Positions 11,209 through 19,741 of a stretch of 64,000 bases of DNA are shown piece after piece (position 1 is the stretch's first letter; each line of letters starts with the position of its first letter). The notes under the pieces are model-generated. The model had not been told where the DNA came from and made no database searches. It was given only the letters and a program-made list of their open reading frames with translations. This DNA comes from Micromonospora sp. NBC_00421. Its GTDB lineage: Bacteria; Actinomycetota; Actinomycetes; Mycobacteriales; Micromonosporaceae. The stretch covers positions 4,344,001 through 4,408,000 of the forward strand of contig NZ_CP107929.1 in NCBI RefSeq assembly GCF_036017915.1. Direction: 5' to 3'. Both the position numbers and the translations under genes were made by a program.

Positions 11209-12282
11209 TCAGCCGGTGATGGTGGCGGAGCCGAGCACCACGTCCCCGGCCGGGTCCGGCCGGTACGCCACGACGGCCTGCCCGGCGGCCACCCCGCGGA
11301 CGGGTCGGCGCAGCTCGGCGGTGAGCGTGTCGCCGTCCACCGTCACGGTGGCCGGTACGACGTCCCCGTGCGCCCGCAACTGCACCTCGCACTCGATCGG
11401 CCCGGTCGGCCAATCGCCACCGGTCCAGACCGGACGGGTGGCGCGGACCAGGGAGACCTCCAGCGCCTCGGCGGGGCCGACGGTGACCGTGTTGGTCTTC
11501 GGGGTGATGGACAGCACGTAACGCGGTCGCCCGTCCGGGGCCGGCCGGTCCAGGTGCAGGCCCCGCCGCTGCCCCACCGTGTAGGCGTACGCGCCGGTGT
11601 GACTGCCGACCACCGCACCGGTCAGCGCGTCGACCACCTCGCCGGGTGCCTCGCCGAGCCGCCCGGCCAGGAAGCCCCGGGTGTCGCCGTCGGCGATGAA
11701 GCAGATGTCGTGCGAGTCGGGCTTCTCGGCCACCGCCAGGTCACGGCGGGCCGCCTCGGCACGCACCTCCGCCTTGGTGGCGTCGCCGAGCGGGAACACC
11801 GACCGGTCGAGCTGCGCGCGGGTCAGCACCGCCAGCACGTACGACTGGTCCTTGGCGAGGTCGACGCTGCGGCGCAGCAGACCGTCGGGGCCGAGCCGGG
11901 CGTGGTGACCGGTGACCACGGCGTCGAAGCCCAGGGCCACGGCCCGGTCCAGCACCGCCGCGAACTTGATCTTCTCGTTGCACCGCAGACACGGATTCGG
12001 GGTACGGCCGGCCGCGTACTCGGCGACGAAGTCGTCCACCACGTCGGCGTGGAACCGCTCGGCCATGTCCCACACGTAGAAAGGAATGCCGATCACGTCG
12101 GCGGCCCGCCGCGCGTCCCGGGAGTCCTCCAGCGTGCAGCACCCCCGCGCTCCGGTCCGGAAGGTCTGCGGATTCCGGGACAGCGCCAGGTGCACCCCGG
12201 TCACGTCGTGTCCGGCCGCCACCGCCCGCGCCGCCGCGACGGCGGAGTCCACCCCGCCCGACATCGCCGCCAGAACCTTCAC
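11209..12282 (-). CDS. mnmA: tRNA-specific 2-thiouridylase MnmA
   Basis: MnmA introduces the 2-thio group at wobble uridine of Lys, Glu and Gln tRNAs, taking sulfur from a cysteine desulfurase. The protein begins with a PP-loop ([11 protein letters not shown]), and has the catalytic Cys in [12 protein letters not shown] and the second active Cys in [10 protein letters not shown], with the family's C-terminal beta barrel. The GTG at 12282, preceded by GGAAGGGAG, gives 357 residues, the usual length; longer frames upstream read into a C-rich tract. The desulfurase gene upstream is its probable sulfur donor, but a 378-bp repeat region separates the two. Confidence 0.96.
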   Translation of the reverse strand: MKVLAAMSGGVDSAVAAARAVAAGHDVTGVHLALSRNPQTFRTGARGCCTLEDSRDARRAADVIGIPFYVWDMAERFHADVVDDFVAEYAAGRTPNPCLRCNEKIKFAAVLDRAVALGFDAVVTGHHARLGPDGLLRRSVDLAKDQSYVLAVLTRAQLDRSVFPLGDATKAEVRAEAARRDLAVAEKPDSHDICFIADGDTRGFLAGRLGEAPGEVVDALTGAVVGSHTGAYAYTVGQRRGLHLDRPAPDGRPRYVLSITPKTNTVTVGPAEALEVSLVRATRPVWTGGDWPTGPIECEVQLRAHGDVVPATVTVDGDTLTAELRRPVRGVAAGQAVVAYRPDPAGDVVLGSATITG

Positions 12283-12430
12283 CCCACGCTCCCTTCCCCC
12301 GACGAGCGTACCCACCCCACCCGCCCCGCCCCCGCACCCGCCCCCGCCCCCCGCGCCCAGCTGTCGCCCCGCCCCCCGCCCCCACTCCGCCCCGCCCCGC
12401 CCCACCCCCGCCCCGCGCCCACCCCCGCCC

Positions 12431-12492
12431 CGGTGATCAAGAGGTTTACGTCATCCAAGTTCCCATTCCTGACCTAAACCTCTTGATCACCG
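12431..12492. repeat. GATC-type palindrome, copy A1
   Basis: Perfect 18-bp inverted arms (12431-12448 and 12475-12492) carrying GGTGATCAAGAGGTTTA are separated by a 26-bp loop. The inner part again shows partial CGTCA symmetry. It belongs to the same family as A2 and the copy at 40201-40256. Confidence 0.95.
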
Positions 12493-12512
12493 AACACCAT
12501 CGCTGCCCGGGG

Positions 12513-12576
12513 CGCGTGATCAAGAGGTTTGCGTCATCCGCCGGCTTGGAATTGACGTAAACCTCTTGATCACGCG
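12513..12576. repeat. GATC-type palindrome, copy A2
   Basis: 24-bp inverted arms (12513-12536 and 12553-12576) have a single mismatch, around a 16-bp loop. The core GTGATCAAGAGGTTT is shared with A1, while the loop differs, which suggests the arms are conserved rather than the element being a simple recent duplication. Confidence 0.95.
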
Positions 12577-12660
12577 GGCGGGGCGGGCGGGGGCGGGCGG
12601 GGGCGGGCGGGGGCGGGCGGGGCGGAGTGGGGGGTGGGGGTGGGGGTGGGGGTGGGGGTG

Positions 12661-13839
12661 TTAGCGGGGGGTGCGGAGGGCGGCGGCACGGCGGGCGCGG
12701 TCGACGGCGGCGGGCAGGGCCGCGATGAGGGCGTCGACGTCGGCGGGGGTGCTGGTGTGGCCGAGGGTGAAGCGCAGCGAGGAGCGGGCCCGGTCGTGGT
12801 TGGCGCCCATCGCGAGCAGGACGTGGCTGGGCTGGGCCACTCCGGCGGAGCAGGCCGAGCCGGTGGAGCAGGCGATGCCCTGGGCGTCGAGCAGGAGCAG
12901 CAGGGCGTCTCCCTCGCAGCCGGGGAAGGAGAAGTGCGCGTTGCCGGGTAGCCGGTCGACGGGGTCACCGTTGAACACCACCTCGGGCACCGCCTCCCGG
13001 ACCCGTCGCACGAGGTCGTCGCGGAGCGCGGCCACCCGGGTCGCGTACTCCTGCTGGCTCTTGACCGCCGTCTCGACGGCGACGGCGAAGGCGACGATGC
13101 CGGCGGTGTCCAGGGTGCCGGAACGGACGTCCCGCTCCTGCCCGCCGCCGTGCAGCAGCGGGGTGGCGACGACGTCCCGGGCGAGCAGCAACGCGCCGAC
13201 CCCGGTCGGACCGCCGAGCTTGTGCCCGGTCACGGTGAGCGCGGAGACCCCGCTGGCCGCGAAGTCGACGGCCACCTGGCCGACCGCCTGCACGGCGTCG
13301 GTGTGGAACGGCACCCCGTGTTCGGCGGCGACGGCGGCCAGTTCGGCCACCGGCTGTACGGTGCCGACCTCGTTGTTGGCCCACATCGCGGTCACCACGG
13401 CGACCCGGTCGGCCTGCTCGGCCAACTGTGCGCGGAGAAGTTCCGGGTCGAGCCGGCCGGAGGCGTCCGCCGGTAACCAGTCGACCTCGGCGCCCTCCTG
13501 GTCGGCCAGCCAGTCGACCGCGTCCAGGACGGCGTGGTGTTCCACCGCGCTGGAGACCACCCGGACCCGGTCGGGCCGGTCGGCCCGCCGGGCCCAGAAG
13601 ATGCCCTTGACGGCGAGGTTGTCACTCTCCGTGCCGCCGCCGGTGAAGATGACCTCGGACGGGCGGGCACCCAGCACCGCGGCCACCCGTTCGCGGGACT
13701 CTTCCACCCGACGCCGGGCACGCCGGCCCGCCGCGTGCAGCGACGACGCGTTGCCGACCTCGCGGGCGATGGCGACGTACGCCGCCAACGCCTCGTCGAG
13801 CATCGGGGTGGTCGCCGCGTGATCCAGGTATGCCATCAC
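12661..13839 (-). CDS. Cysteine desulfurase (NifS/IscS type)
   Basis: This PLP enzyme releases sulfur from cysteine as a persulfide for tRNA thiolation and iron-sulfur assembly. The 392-residue class V aminotransferase shows YLDHAATTP at the N-terminus, the PLP lysine Lys207 in TGHKLGGP, and the persulfide cysteine in [10 protein letters not shown] (Cys330 best matches the IscS position). The gene lies upstream of mnmA on the same strand, which fits a role as MnmA's sulfur donor. Its last codon abuts the G-rich tract of the composite repeat, so the two genes may no longer be tightly co-transcribed. Confidence 0.95.
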   Translation of the reverse strand: MMAYLDHAATTPMLDEALAAYVAIAREVGNASSLHAAGRRARRRVEESRERVAAVLGARPSEVIFTGGGTESDNLAVKGIFWARRADRPDRVRVVSSAVEHHAVLDAVDWLADQEGAEVDWLPADASGRLDPELLRAQLAEQADRVAVVTAMWANNEVGTVQPVAELAAVAAEHGVPFHTDAVQAVGQVAVDFAASGVSALTVTGHKLGGPTGVGALLLARDVVATPLLHGGGQERDVRSGTLDTAGIVAFAVAVETAVKSQQEYATRVAALRDDLVRRVREAVPEVVFNGDPVDRLPGNAHFSFPGCEGDALLLLLDAQGIACSTGSACSAGVAQPSHVLLAMGANHDRARSSLRFTLGHTSTPADVDALIAALPAAVDRARRAAALRTPR

Positions 13840-14018
13840 CGTTCAGCGTAACGGCCGGGGCACGGTCCGCCAGATCCCGGACCACCCGTACCGAAGCGTG
13901 GATCGGTGCGGCGGCGGGCCGGGCGTCCGGACCGGACGGGAGAGGGACCGGGCGACGCAGGAACCGGGCCGGGGTACGGCCGGACCGGGATCGGGGTCGA
14001 TCCCGGTCCGGCCCGGCA

Positions 14019-14687
14019 TCAGGCCGGTACGGCCGTGACGACGATGTTGTCCCGGTAGTGCCGGGTCTTCGGGTCGAACGGGCCACCGCAGGTGATCAAC
14101 GTGAGGCGCGGTCTGCCGTCCCGGGCGAAGTACCGGTCCAGCGGGATCTTCGTCTTGACGTACTCCTCGCGGGCGACGACCCGGTAGGCGCGCTGTTTCC
14201 CGTCCGCGCCGGTGGCGGTGAGGGCGTCTCCCTGGTCCAGCTCGCGGAGCCGGAAGAACGCCCCCTTGCCCTGTTCGGAGCTGTCGACGTGGCCGGCGAT
14301 CACCACCGAGCCGGCGTCGGCCTCCAGCCCGGGGCCGTACCGGTACCAGCCGATCTGGTCCACGCTCGGCGGGACGTCGAACTCGTCGGTCCGGGTGTCG
14401 ACGCCCACCGGGTTGACCGTGGCGGTGACGTCGATCGCCGGGATACGCAGCTTCACCGGCGGGACGGTCCGCTCGCCGGTCGGCAGGTCACCGGCGGTCA
14501 CCGGCACCGACGGGCCACCACCGGTCCCGGCCGTCGGGCTCGGCGGGTTGCTGCTGGCCAGCGCCGCCGCCTCGTCGGCGCCGACGTCCCCGGCCGGCTG
14601 TGATCCGCACGCCACCCCGGTGGCGACGACGAGCGCGGCGACGCCGGCGGCCATCGCCGCCAGCGCCCCGCGGTTACGCACCGTCAC
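14019..14687 (-). CDS. Class F-type sortase
   Basis: This is a membrane-anchored transpeptidase that attaches proteins to the cell wall or to each other. The 222-residue protein has an N-terminal membrane segment (LAAMAAGVAALVVATGVAC), a Ser/Pro-rich spacer, and the sortase fold with catalytic His in VVIAGHVDS, Cys in LTLITCGGPFD and Arg in RHYRDNIVV. The start is the GTG at 14687, which overlaps the stop of the upstream DUF4397 gene as GTGA, so the two are translationally coupled. The coupling suggests the DUF4397 protein is its partner or substrate. Confidence 0.93.
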   Translation of the reverse strand: MTVRNRGALAAMAAGVAALVVATGVACGSQPAGDVGADEAAALASSNPPSPTAGTGGGPSVPVTAGDLPTGERTVPPVKLRIPAIDVTATVNPVGVDTRTDEFDVPPSVDQIGWYRYGPGLEADAGSVVIAGHVDSSEQGKGAFFRLRELDQGDALTATGADGKQRAYRVVAREEYVKTKIPLDRYFARDGRPRLTLITCGGPFDPKTRHYRDNIVVTAVPA

Positions 14688-15514
14688 CGGCGACCGGTCC
14701 GAGCGGTGGCCACCCGGGCCCCGCCACCGACCAGCAGCAGTACGCCGGCACCGGCCAGCACGTACCACCAGGTGTCCACGCCGGTGCCGGCCTGTCCGCC
14801 GCTGCCGCTGGGCACCCCGCCCGGTGCGGAGTGCAGACCGGTGATGGTCTGGGCGACCAGGTCGAGGTTCTTGGCCTCGGCGGAACCGATCGCGTAGACG
14901 ATGGTGGCGGTGCCCTCCTTGAGGTTCAGGTCCGCCGGGCCGATCGCCACGGTGTCGGTGCCGGCCAGCACCACGTCGGCCTTGACGGTGCCCGCGTCGA
15001 CGTCCGCCTTGGCCTCCTTCGGGTTGGTCAGCCCCTCGAAGACCGGCTTGCCACCGGCCCGGACGTCCACCGCCGGGGCGGCGGCGGTGTGCCGGACGAT
15101 GAGCCGGGCCTTGCCGGCGGCCAGCTTGGCGGTGTCGTTCACGAACGGCGTGATCTGCGGCTTGCCGTCCGCGCTGAGGTGTGCGGCGAGGCTGATGTTC
15201 GCGCCGCCGGGCACCTCGGCGTCGTCGACGCTGAGGATCGCGCTGCCGATCGGCTCGCCCGGCTTGGTCAGGGCGATGTCGTACTCGCCCTCGGGCAGGG
15301 TCAGCGGGCCGGCGACGTCACCGGGCTTGAAGTTGTCGAGGGTCTTCTTGCCGTTGACGTAGACGTCGACGGGGGTGTCCGGAATGCCGTGCACGACGGA
15401 GACCTTGGCCGAGGCGGCGTACGCCGGCCCCGTGGTCGCGGCGCCGACGCCCGCGAAGGCCAGGGCGGCCACCGCGCCGCCTGCGGCGACCCGACGGAAG
15501 ATAGCGAGCTGCAT
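14684..15514 (-). CDS. DUF4397 surface protein with C-terminal membrane anchor
   Basis: This 276-residue exported protein has a signal peptide ending near AYAAS, then two DUF4397 beta-sandwich repeats (VSVVHGIPDTPVDVYVNGKK, and RLIVRHTAAAPAVDVRAGGK further on). A Gly/Ser-rich stretch, one membrane segment (WWYVLAGAGVLLLVGGGA) and a short Arg-rich tail end the protein. That tail architecture is the layout of a sortase substrate, but no LPXTG-like motif is visible before the membrane segment. A strong AGGAGG lies just upstream of the ATG. It is divergent from an ECF sigma factor that may control it. Confidence 0.92.
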   Translation of the reverse strand: MQLAIFRRVAAGGAVAALAFAGVGAATTGPAYAASAKVSVVHGIPDTPVDVYVNGKKTLDNFKPGDVAGPLTLPEGEYDIALTKPGEPIGSAILSVDDAEVPGGANISLAAHLSADGKPQITPFVNDTAKLAAGKARLIVRHTAAAPAVDVRAGGKPVFEGLTNPKEAKADVDAGTVKADVVLAGTDTVAIGPADLNLKEGTATIVYAIGSAEAKNLDLVAQTITGLHSAPGGVPSGSGGQAGTGVDTWWYVLAGAGVLLLVGGGARVATARTGRR

Positions 15515-15663
15515 GTCTGCCTCCTGGTGATTGGTGCTGGTTCGTCAGGTCTGGCTTGCAGAACGGGTTACGCCGCCCGTCCCGCCGTCGGATGCAGCCG
15601 CACACCTGTTTCTTTTTCTTAGTCCGGGGTGCATCCGGAGCCGCAGGCGGCGACGAAGAGCAG

Positions 15664-16371
15664 GTGAGACGAGTGGAGGCGGACACGGACCGGGAGAGTG
15701 GGGCGACGGCTGTGGGAGCTACAGTCGGGCATGCCCCAGGGAAGGCGACCCGCCCGGTGACAGCGGTGGGAACAGCAGGACAGGACCCCGACCCCGCACC
15801 CCCGGACGAGCTGGCCGCGCGCTTCCGGGCGGGCGAGGAGAGTGCGCTGCGGGAGGCGTACGACCGGTTCGGCCGTGCCGTGCTCCACCTGGCCACCAGC
15901 ACGCTTGCCAACCGCAGCGACGCGGAGGACGTGACCCAGGCGACGTTCGTCGCCGCCTGGCTGGGACGGGACACCTTCGACCCGGCCAAGGGCTCGTTGA
16001 TCGGCTGGCTGCTCGGTATCGGCCGGCGCAAGGTGGTCGACCGGCTGCGTGCCTCGGCCCGGGAGAACCGGGTGGTGGAGACCGTCCGCCAACTGCCCGA
16101 GCCGGTCGCCACCGGCGGGGACCCGGACACCGTGGTCGACCGGCTGGTGATCGCCGACGAGCTGGCCCGGCTCCCGGACGACCAGCGGCGGATGCTGGAG
16201 CTGGCCTTCTACGACGACCTGACCCACCAGCAGATCTCGACGGTGACCGGGGTGCCGCTGGGCACGGTCAAGAGCCATATCAGACGGGGCATGGCGAGCT
16301 TGAAACGCAGATGGGAGGTGGACGGTGCCGCACCTGGAGCACGACCGGCTGGTCTTTCTGGCGCTCGGTGA
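15664..16371 (+). CDS. ECF-family RNA polymerase sigma factor
   Basis: This extracytoplasmic-function sigma factor has region 2 with the DAEDVTQATFVAAW motif and region 4 with LPDDQRRMLELAFYDDLTHQ followed by a VPLGTVKSHIRRGM recognition helix. The start is uncertain: GTG at 15664 or 15673 gives about 232-235 residues, while an in-frame ATG at 15556 would add a poorly conserved extension. The 3' end overlaps the anti-sigma gene by 47 bp. It is divergent from the DUF4397-sortase pair, an arrangement like SigK/RskA next to the surface antigens it controls in mycobacteria, so that pair is its likely target (inference). Confidence 0.93.
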   Translation: MRRVEADTDRESGATAVGATVGHAPGKATRPVTAVGTAGQDPDPAPPDELAARFRAGEESALREAYDRFGRAVLHLATSTLANRSDAEDVTQATFVAAWLGRDTFDPAKGSLIGWLLGIGRRKVVDRLRASARENRVVETVRQLPEPVATGGDPDTVVDRLVIADELARLPDDQRRMLELAFYDDLTHQQISTVTGVPLGTVKSHIRRGMASLKRRWEVDGAAPGARPAGLSGAR

Positions 16372-17218
16372 GAGCGAGGCGGGCCACGGTGAGACCGACC
16401 ACCTCGAGGCGTGTGCGACCTGCCGCGACGAGCTGGATACCCTCCGGCACGTCGCCGGGTTGGGCGCGGACACCCAGGGCCTGCACGCCCTACCCGACCC
16501 GCCGGCGCACGTCTGGGCGGGCATCCTGGCCGAACTGGACGCCGTCGAGGAGGTGCCGTCCCTGGCCGAGGCCCACCGCGGTGGCCTTGAGCAGGGCCAT
16601 TCCGGAGTACGCCCGGGAGAGCCGTCACCGCAGGCCGAGGGCCGACCCGGTTCCCCCCACCGGCAGCCGTCACCGGTGACCGGTGACCGGCCGGACGCCC
16701 GTCGAGGGCAGTCGCCGTACCCGGGCGGGGAGCGGCCCGGACCACGACCGGCGGTCCGCTCCCGACGGGGCCGACGGTGGCCGCGCTGGGCGACCACCGT
16801 CGTCACGGCGACCGCCGCCGCCGCGATCACGGTGCTCGGCACCGTCGCCGTCCTCGGCGACCGGGGCGGACCCGCGCCCCGGCAGGCCGTGCTGGCCAGC
16901 GCGCCACTTGCCGCGTACGGCAACACGCCGAAGGACGCCAACGGTGACGCCCGGGTCTTCGCCGACGGACGACTACATCTGCACGTCGCGAATCTCCCGG
17001 ACGTTCCGGGGTACTACGAGGTCTGGCTGATCAATCCGACGACCATGGAGATGTTCTCGGTGGGTGTGCTGCGCGGCGGTTCGGGCGACGCGCTGCTGCC
17101 CCTGCCCCCGAACGTCGATCTAGAGGCGTACTCGGTGGTCGACGTCTCTGCCGAGCGGTACGACAACCAGCCCGCCCACTCCGGCGACAGCCTGCTGAGG
17201 GGCACCCTGACGGGCTGA
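16325..17218 (+). CDS. Zinc-type anti-sigma factor with RskA-like C-terminal domain
   Basis: This 297-residue transmembrane regulator is expected to hold the upstream sigma factor inactive. The cytoplasmic N-terminus contains the zinc anti-sigma signature HLEACATC (HxxxCxxC) near residue 25, followed by a long disordered Pro/Arg-rich linker, one membrane segment (WATTVVTATAAAAITVLGTV) and an extracellular beta-rich domain (YYEVWLINPTTMEMFSVGVL) typical of the RskA C-terminal family. The start is a GTG inside the sigma gene. Regulated proteolysis usually releases the sigma factor. Confidence 0.92.
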   Translation: MPHLEHDRLVFLALGESEAGHGETDHLEACATCRDELDTLRHVAGLGADTQGLHALPDPPAHVWAGILAELDAVEEVPSLAEAHRGGLEQGHSGVRPGEPSPQAEGRPGSPHRQPSPVTGDRPDARRGQSPYPGGERPGPRPAVRSRRGRRWPRWATTVVTATAAAAITVLGTVAVLGDRGGPAPRQAVLASAPLAAYGNTPKDANGDARVFADGRLHLHVANLPDVPGYYEVWLINPTTMEMFSVGVLRGGSGDALLPLPPNVDLEAYSVVDVSAERYDNQPAHSGDSLLRGTLTG

Positions 17219-17255
17219 TCGGTGGGCCGGCTCAGCTCCCCGGCCCGCCGATCAG
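17215..17255. terminator. Hairpin terminator between convergent anti-sigma and etfA genes
   Basis: An interrupted stem: CTGATCGG pairs with CCGATCAG (8 bp), then after one mismatch GGGCCGG pairs with CCGGCCC (7 bp), around a nine-base loop. The stem includes the stop codon of the anti-sigma gene. Confidence 0.8.
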
Positions 17256-17281
17256 CTCCCCTCCCCGCACCCGCAACGAGC

Positions 17282-17313
17282 GAGCCGCCGCCCGGAACTC
17301 CGGACGGCGGCTC
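17282..17313. terminator. Second hairpin terminator, serving etfA
   Basis: GAGCCGCCG (17282-17290) pairs with CGGCGGCTC (17305-17313), with an inner CCGG-aact-CCGG stem. It lies 18 bp from the etfA stop and so probably ends the etfBA transcript. Confidence 0.75.
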
Positions 17314-17331
17314 CAGGCTGACCCGGTCGGG

Positions 17332-18291
17332 TCACTTGCGCTTGCGGATCTCCTCGGCGGCCTGCGGGACGATCTTGAACAGGTCGCCCACCACCCCATA
17401 GTCGGCCAGCTCGAAGATCGGGGCCTCGCCGTCCTTGTTCACGGCGACGATCGTCTTCGAGGTCTGCATGCCGGCCCGGTGCTGGATCGCGCCGGAGATG
17501 CCCAGCGCGACGTAGAGCTGCGGGGAGACGGTCTTGCCGGTCTGCCCGACCTGGAACTGGTGCGGGTAGTAGCCGGAGTCGACCGCCGCCCGGGACGCCC
17601 CGACGGCACCGCCGAGCAGGTCGGCGAACTCCTCGACCAGCTTGAAGTTGTCGGCGTTGCCGACCCCGCGACCGCCGGAGACGACGATGCCGGCCTCGGT
17701 CAGCTCGGGGCGGGAGCCCTTCTGCTCGGCCACCCGCTCGACGATCCGGGCCAGCTTGTCGGTGTCGGTGACCGCCACGGTGAGCTGTTCGACGGCCGGG
17801 GTGGCCGCCGCCGGGGTCGGGGTGACCGAGTTCGGCCGTACGGTGACCAGCGGCAGGCCCTTGGTGACCTTGGACTTGACGATGGTGGAGCCGGCGAAGG
17901 CGATCTGGGTGGCGGTGCCGTCGGCGTCGAGGCCGACCACGTCGGTGAGGATGCCGTTGTCCAGCTTGACGGCCAGCCGGGCGGCGATCTCCTTGCCCTC
18001 CTGGGCCGACGCGAGCAGGACGGCCGCCGGCTGCACCCGGTTGACCAGTTCGGCGAGCACTGTCGCCTTGGGGGCCACCAGGTGACCGTCGATCTCCTCG
18101 CTCTCGGCGGCGTAGATCTTCTCCGCGCCGTACTCACCGAGCTTGGCGCTCAGCGCCTCGGCGGCACCGGCGCCACCGAGCACCACGGCGCTCGGGGTGC
18201 CCAGTTCGCGGGCGAGGGTGAGCATCTCCAGGGTGACCTTCTTGACGCCGAATTCCCTGGTGGCTTCGACGACGACGATTACCTCAGCCAT
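17332..18291 (-). CDS. etfA: Electron transfer flavoprotein, alpha subunit
   Basis: EtfA with EtfB carries electrons from acyl-CoA and other dehydrogenases to the quinone pool, holding FAD in the alpha subunit. The 319-residue protein ends with the FAD-binding region: [37 protein letters not shown] and the [20 protein letters not shown] end motif. The start used is the ATG at 18291, the [10 protein letters not shown] form; an in-frame codon 15 bp upstream is less likely. etfB ends 11 bp upstream, so the two form an operon. Confidence 0.97.
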   Translation of the reverse strand: MAEVIVVVEATREFGVKKVTLEMLTLARELGTPSAVVLGGAGAAEALSAKLGEYGAEKIYAAESEEIDGHLVAPKATVLAELVNRVQPAAVLLASAQEGKEIAARLAVKLDNGILTDVVGLDADGTATQIAFAGSTIVKSKVTKGLPLVTVRPNSVTPTPAAATPAVEQLTVAVTDTDKLARIVERVAEQKGSRPELTEAGIVVSGGRGVGNADNFKLVEEFADLLGGAVGASRAAVDSGYYPHQFQVGQTGKTVSPQLYVALGISGAIQHRAGMQTSKTIVAVNKDGEAPIFELADYGVVGDLFKIVPQAAEEIRKRK

Positions 18292-18302
18292 GTCCGGACC
18301 CC

Positions 18303-19082
18303 TCACACGAACTTCTCGGTGGCGAGGAACTCGACCAGCTTGACGCCGCCCTCGCCCTCGTCGGTGATCTTGGCACCGCCGGAGCGCGGCGGACGCTTGG
18401 TGTGCTCGACGACGGCACTCGTCGCCCCCTCGAAACCCACCTCGGTGGGCGCGACGCCCAGGTCGGCCAGGGAGAGCGTGCGCACCGGCTTCTTCTTGGC
18501 GGCCATGATGCCCTTGAAGGAGGGGTAGCGCGGCTCGTTGATGGTGTCCCAGACGGAGACCACGGCCGGCGTCGACGCGGTGACCACCTCGTAGCCCTCC
18601 TCGGTCTGCCGCTCGACGGTCAGCGTGCCGCCGTCGACGGTGAGCTTGCGCGCGCCGGTGAGTGCGGCGACCCCCAGCCGCTCGGCGAGCATGTGCGGCA
18701 TGACCTGCACCCGGCCGTCGGTCGACTCGGCCCCGCAGATCACCAGGTCGGCGCTCAGTTGCCCGAGCGCGGCGGCGAGCACCTTCGAGGTGGCCACGGC
18801 ACAGGACCCGTGCAGGGCGTCGTCGAGGACGTGCACGGCGGAGTCCGGCCCCATCGAGAGCGCCTTGCGGATCGACTCGGTGGCCCGGTCCGGTCCCATG
18901 GTCAGGATGGTGACCTCGCCCCCGTGCGCCTCCTTGATCTTCAGCGCCTCCTCGATGGCGTACTCGTCCATCTCGTTGATCACGTTGTTCGCCGAACCGC
19001 GGTCGACGGTGTTGTCGTCAGCACGCAGGTTGCGGTCCGCGCCCGAATCAGGCACCTGCTTGACGAGTACGACGATGTTCAT
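18303..19082 (-). CDS. etfB: Electron transfer flavoprotein, beta subunit
   Basis: EtfB is the AMP-binding subunit of ETF and docks with dehydrogenases. The 259-residue protein starts MNIVVLVKQVPDSGAD and contains the adenine nucleotide alpha hydrolase-like fold with LVICGAESTDG and the family signature segment VERQTEEGYEVV. The length is normal. It is the first gene of etfBA; an untranslated region of about 250 bp precedes it and shows no other gene. Confidence 0.97.
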   Translation of the reverse strand: MNIVVLVKQVPDSGADRNLRADDNTVDRGSANNVINEMDEYAIEEALKIKEAHGGEVTILTMGPDRATESIRKALSMGPDSAVHVLDDALHGSCAVATSKVLAAALGQLSADLVICGAESTDGRVQVMPHMLAERLGVAALTGARKLTVDGGTLTVERQTEEGYEVVTASTPAVVSVWDTINEPRYPSFKGIMAAKKKPVRTLSLADLGVAPTEVGFEGATSAVVEHTKRPPRSGGAKITDEGEGGVKLVEFLATEKFV

Positions 19083-19330
19083 CGCGATTCGACGACCCTC
19101 CTGTTGGTGGTGTGCGATCTGCTCGCCCGGTCACGGGCGGAGCTTCGCGCGTCCGTTGACGCCCGGTCAACCGCGGGCGGTTGTGCAGTTGCCCACGACC
19201 ACCATGTTACCTGCCAGTAGCTTACCCCGCCGACCACCCACCGTGACACAGCTCACCCGCGACGGCGCGACGTAGGCCCCTGCCCGGCAGGCGTCGCCAC
19301 ATCGCCGATCCGGCGGCGTGACGCGGATGG

Positions 19331-19741
19331 CTAGGCCGGCTCGGCCAGGGCGGTCCGGATCCGCGCGATGGTCTCCGCCTCGGCCGCCGTCACCCCGCGG
19401 TGCGCGCGGGCCACCTGCTCCGCCGCGGCCAACACCAGCTCGCGGTACGCGGACAGATCGGCCGGTGACTTCGCCCGCAGGATGTCCACCGCGCGAACCA
19501 GCGCCGGCAGCACCACCGACTCGACCTCCAGGGTCGAGTCCCGGGGCAGCCGGGGCAACGAGCCGCCGGTGAGCGCCTCCTTCACCAGCCCGCTGGCCCC
19601 GGCGAACGCCCCGGAGGCGGCGAAGCTCTCCCGGATCATCGCGAACACGCCGGGATCGGCGTTCGACACCAGGAAGACCGCCCCGAAGGCGCCCGTCTTG
19701 AGGACCTGCTGCTCGTCGTCCGTCAACCGCTGCTCCATCAT
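19331..19741 (-). CDS. Conserved-looking helical protein of unknown function
   Basis: This is a 136-residue, largely alpha-helical cytoplasmic protein with no domain I recognise. It begins MMEQRLTDDEQQVLKTGAFG and ends with a helix containing GVTAAEAETIARIRTALAE. The start ATG at 19741 overlaps the stop of the upstream acetyltransferase gene by one base (TGATG), which indicates translational coupling and supports it as a real gene. Composition and codon use match the neighbours. Confidence 0.8.
   Translation of the reverse strand: MMEQRLTDDEQQVLKTGAFGAVFLVSNADPGVFAMIRESFAASGAFAGASGLVKEALTGGSLPRLPRDSTLEVESVVLPALVRAVDILRAKSPADLSAYRELVLAAAEQVARAHRGVTAAEAETIARIRTALAEPA

Larger units (their letters stand above)
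12303..12660. repeat. Composite repeat locus A: C-rich tract, two palindromes, G-rich tract
   Basis: This 358-bp stretch fills the gap between the cysteine desulfurase and mnmA. It has a C-rich low-complexity tract (12303-12430), two long palindromes of one family (12431-12492 and 12513-12576), then a G-rich tract (12577-12660) of GGGC units followed by GGGGGT units that ends exactly at the stop codon of the desulfurase gene. The same order and orientation recur at 29618-29773 and 40138-40293. The tracts could form G-quadruplexes on one strand. No protein is supported here. Confidence 0.9.

Noticed and set aside
8191..12477. A plus-strand open frame of more than 1400 codons
   Set aside because: It is antisense to the ADP-ribosylglycohydrolase, VOC, methionine synthase and mnmA genes, all with clear motifs; very high GC removes stop codons from shadow frames.
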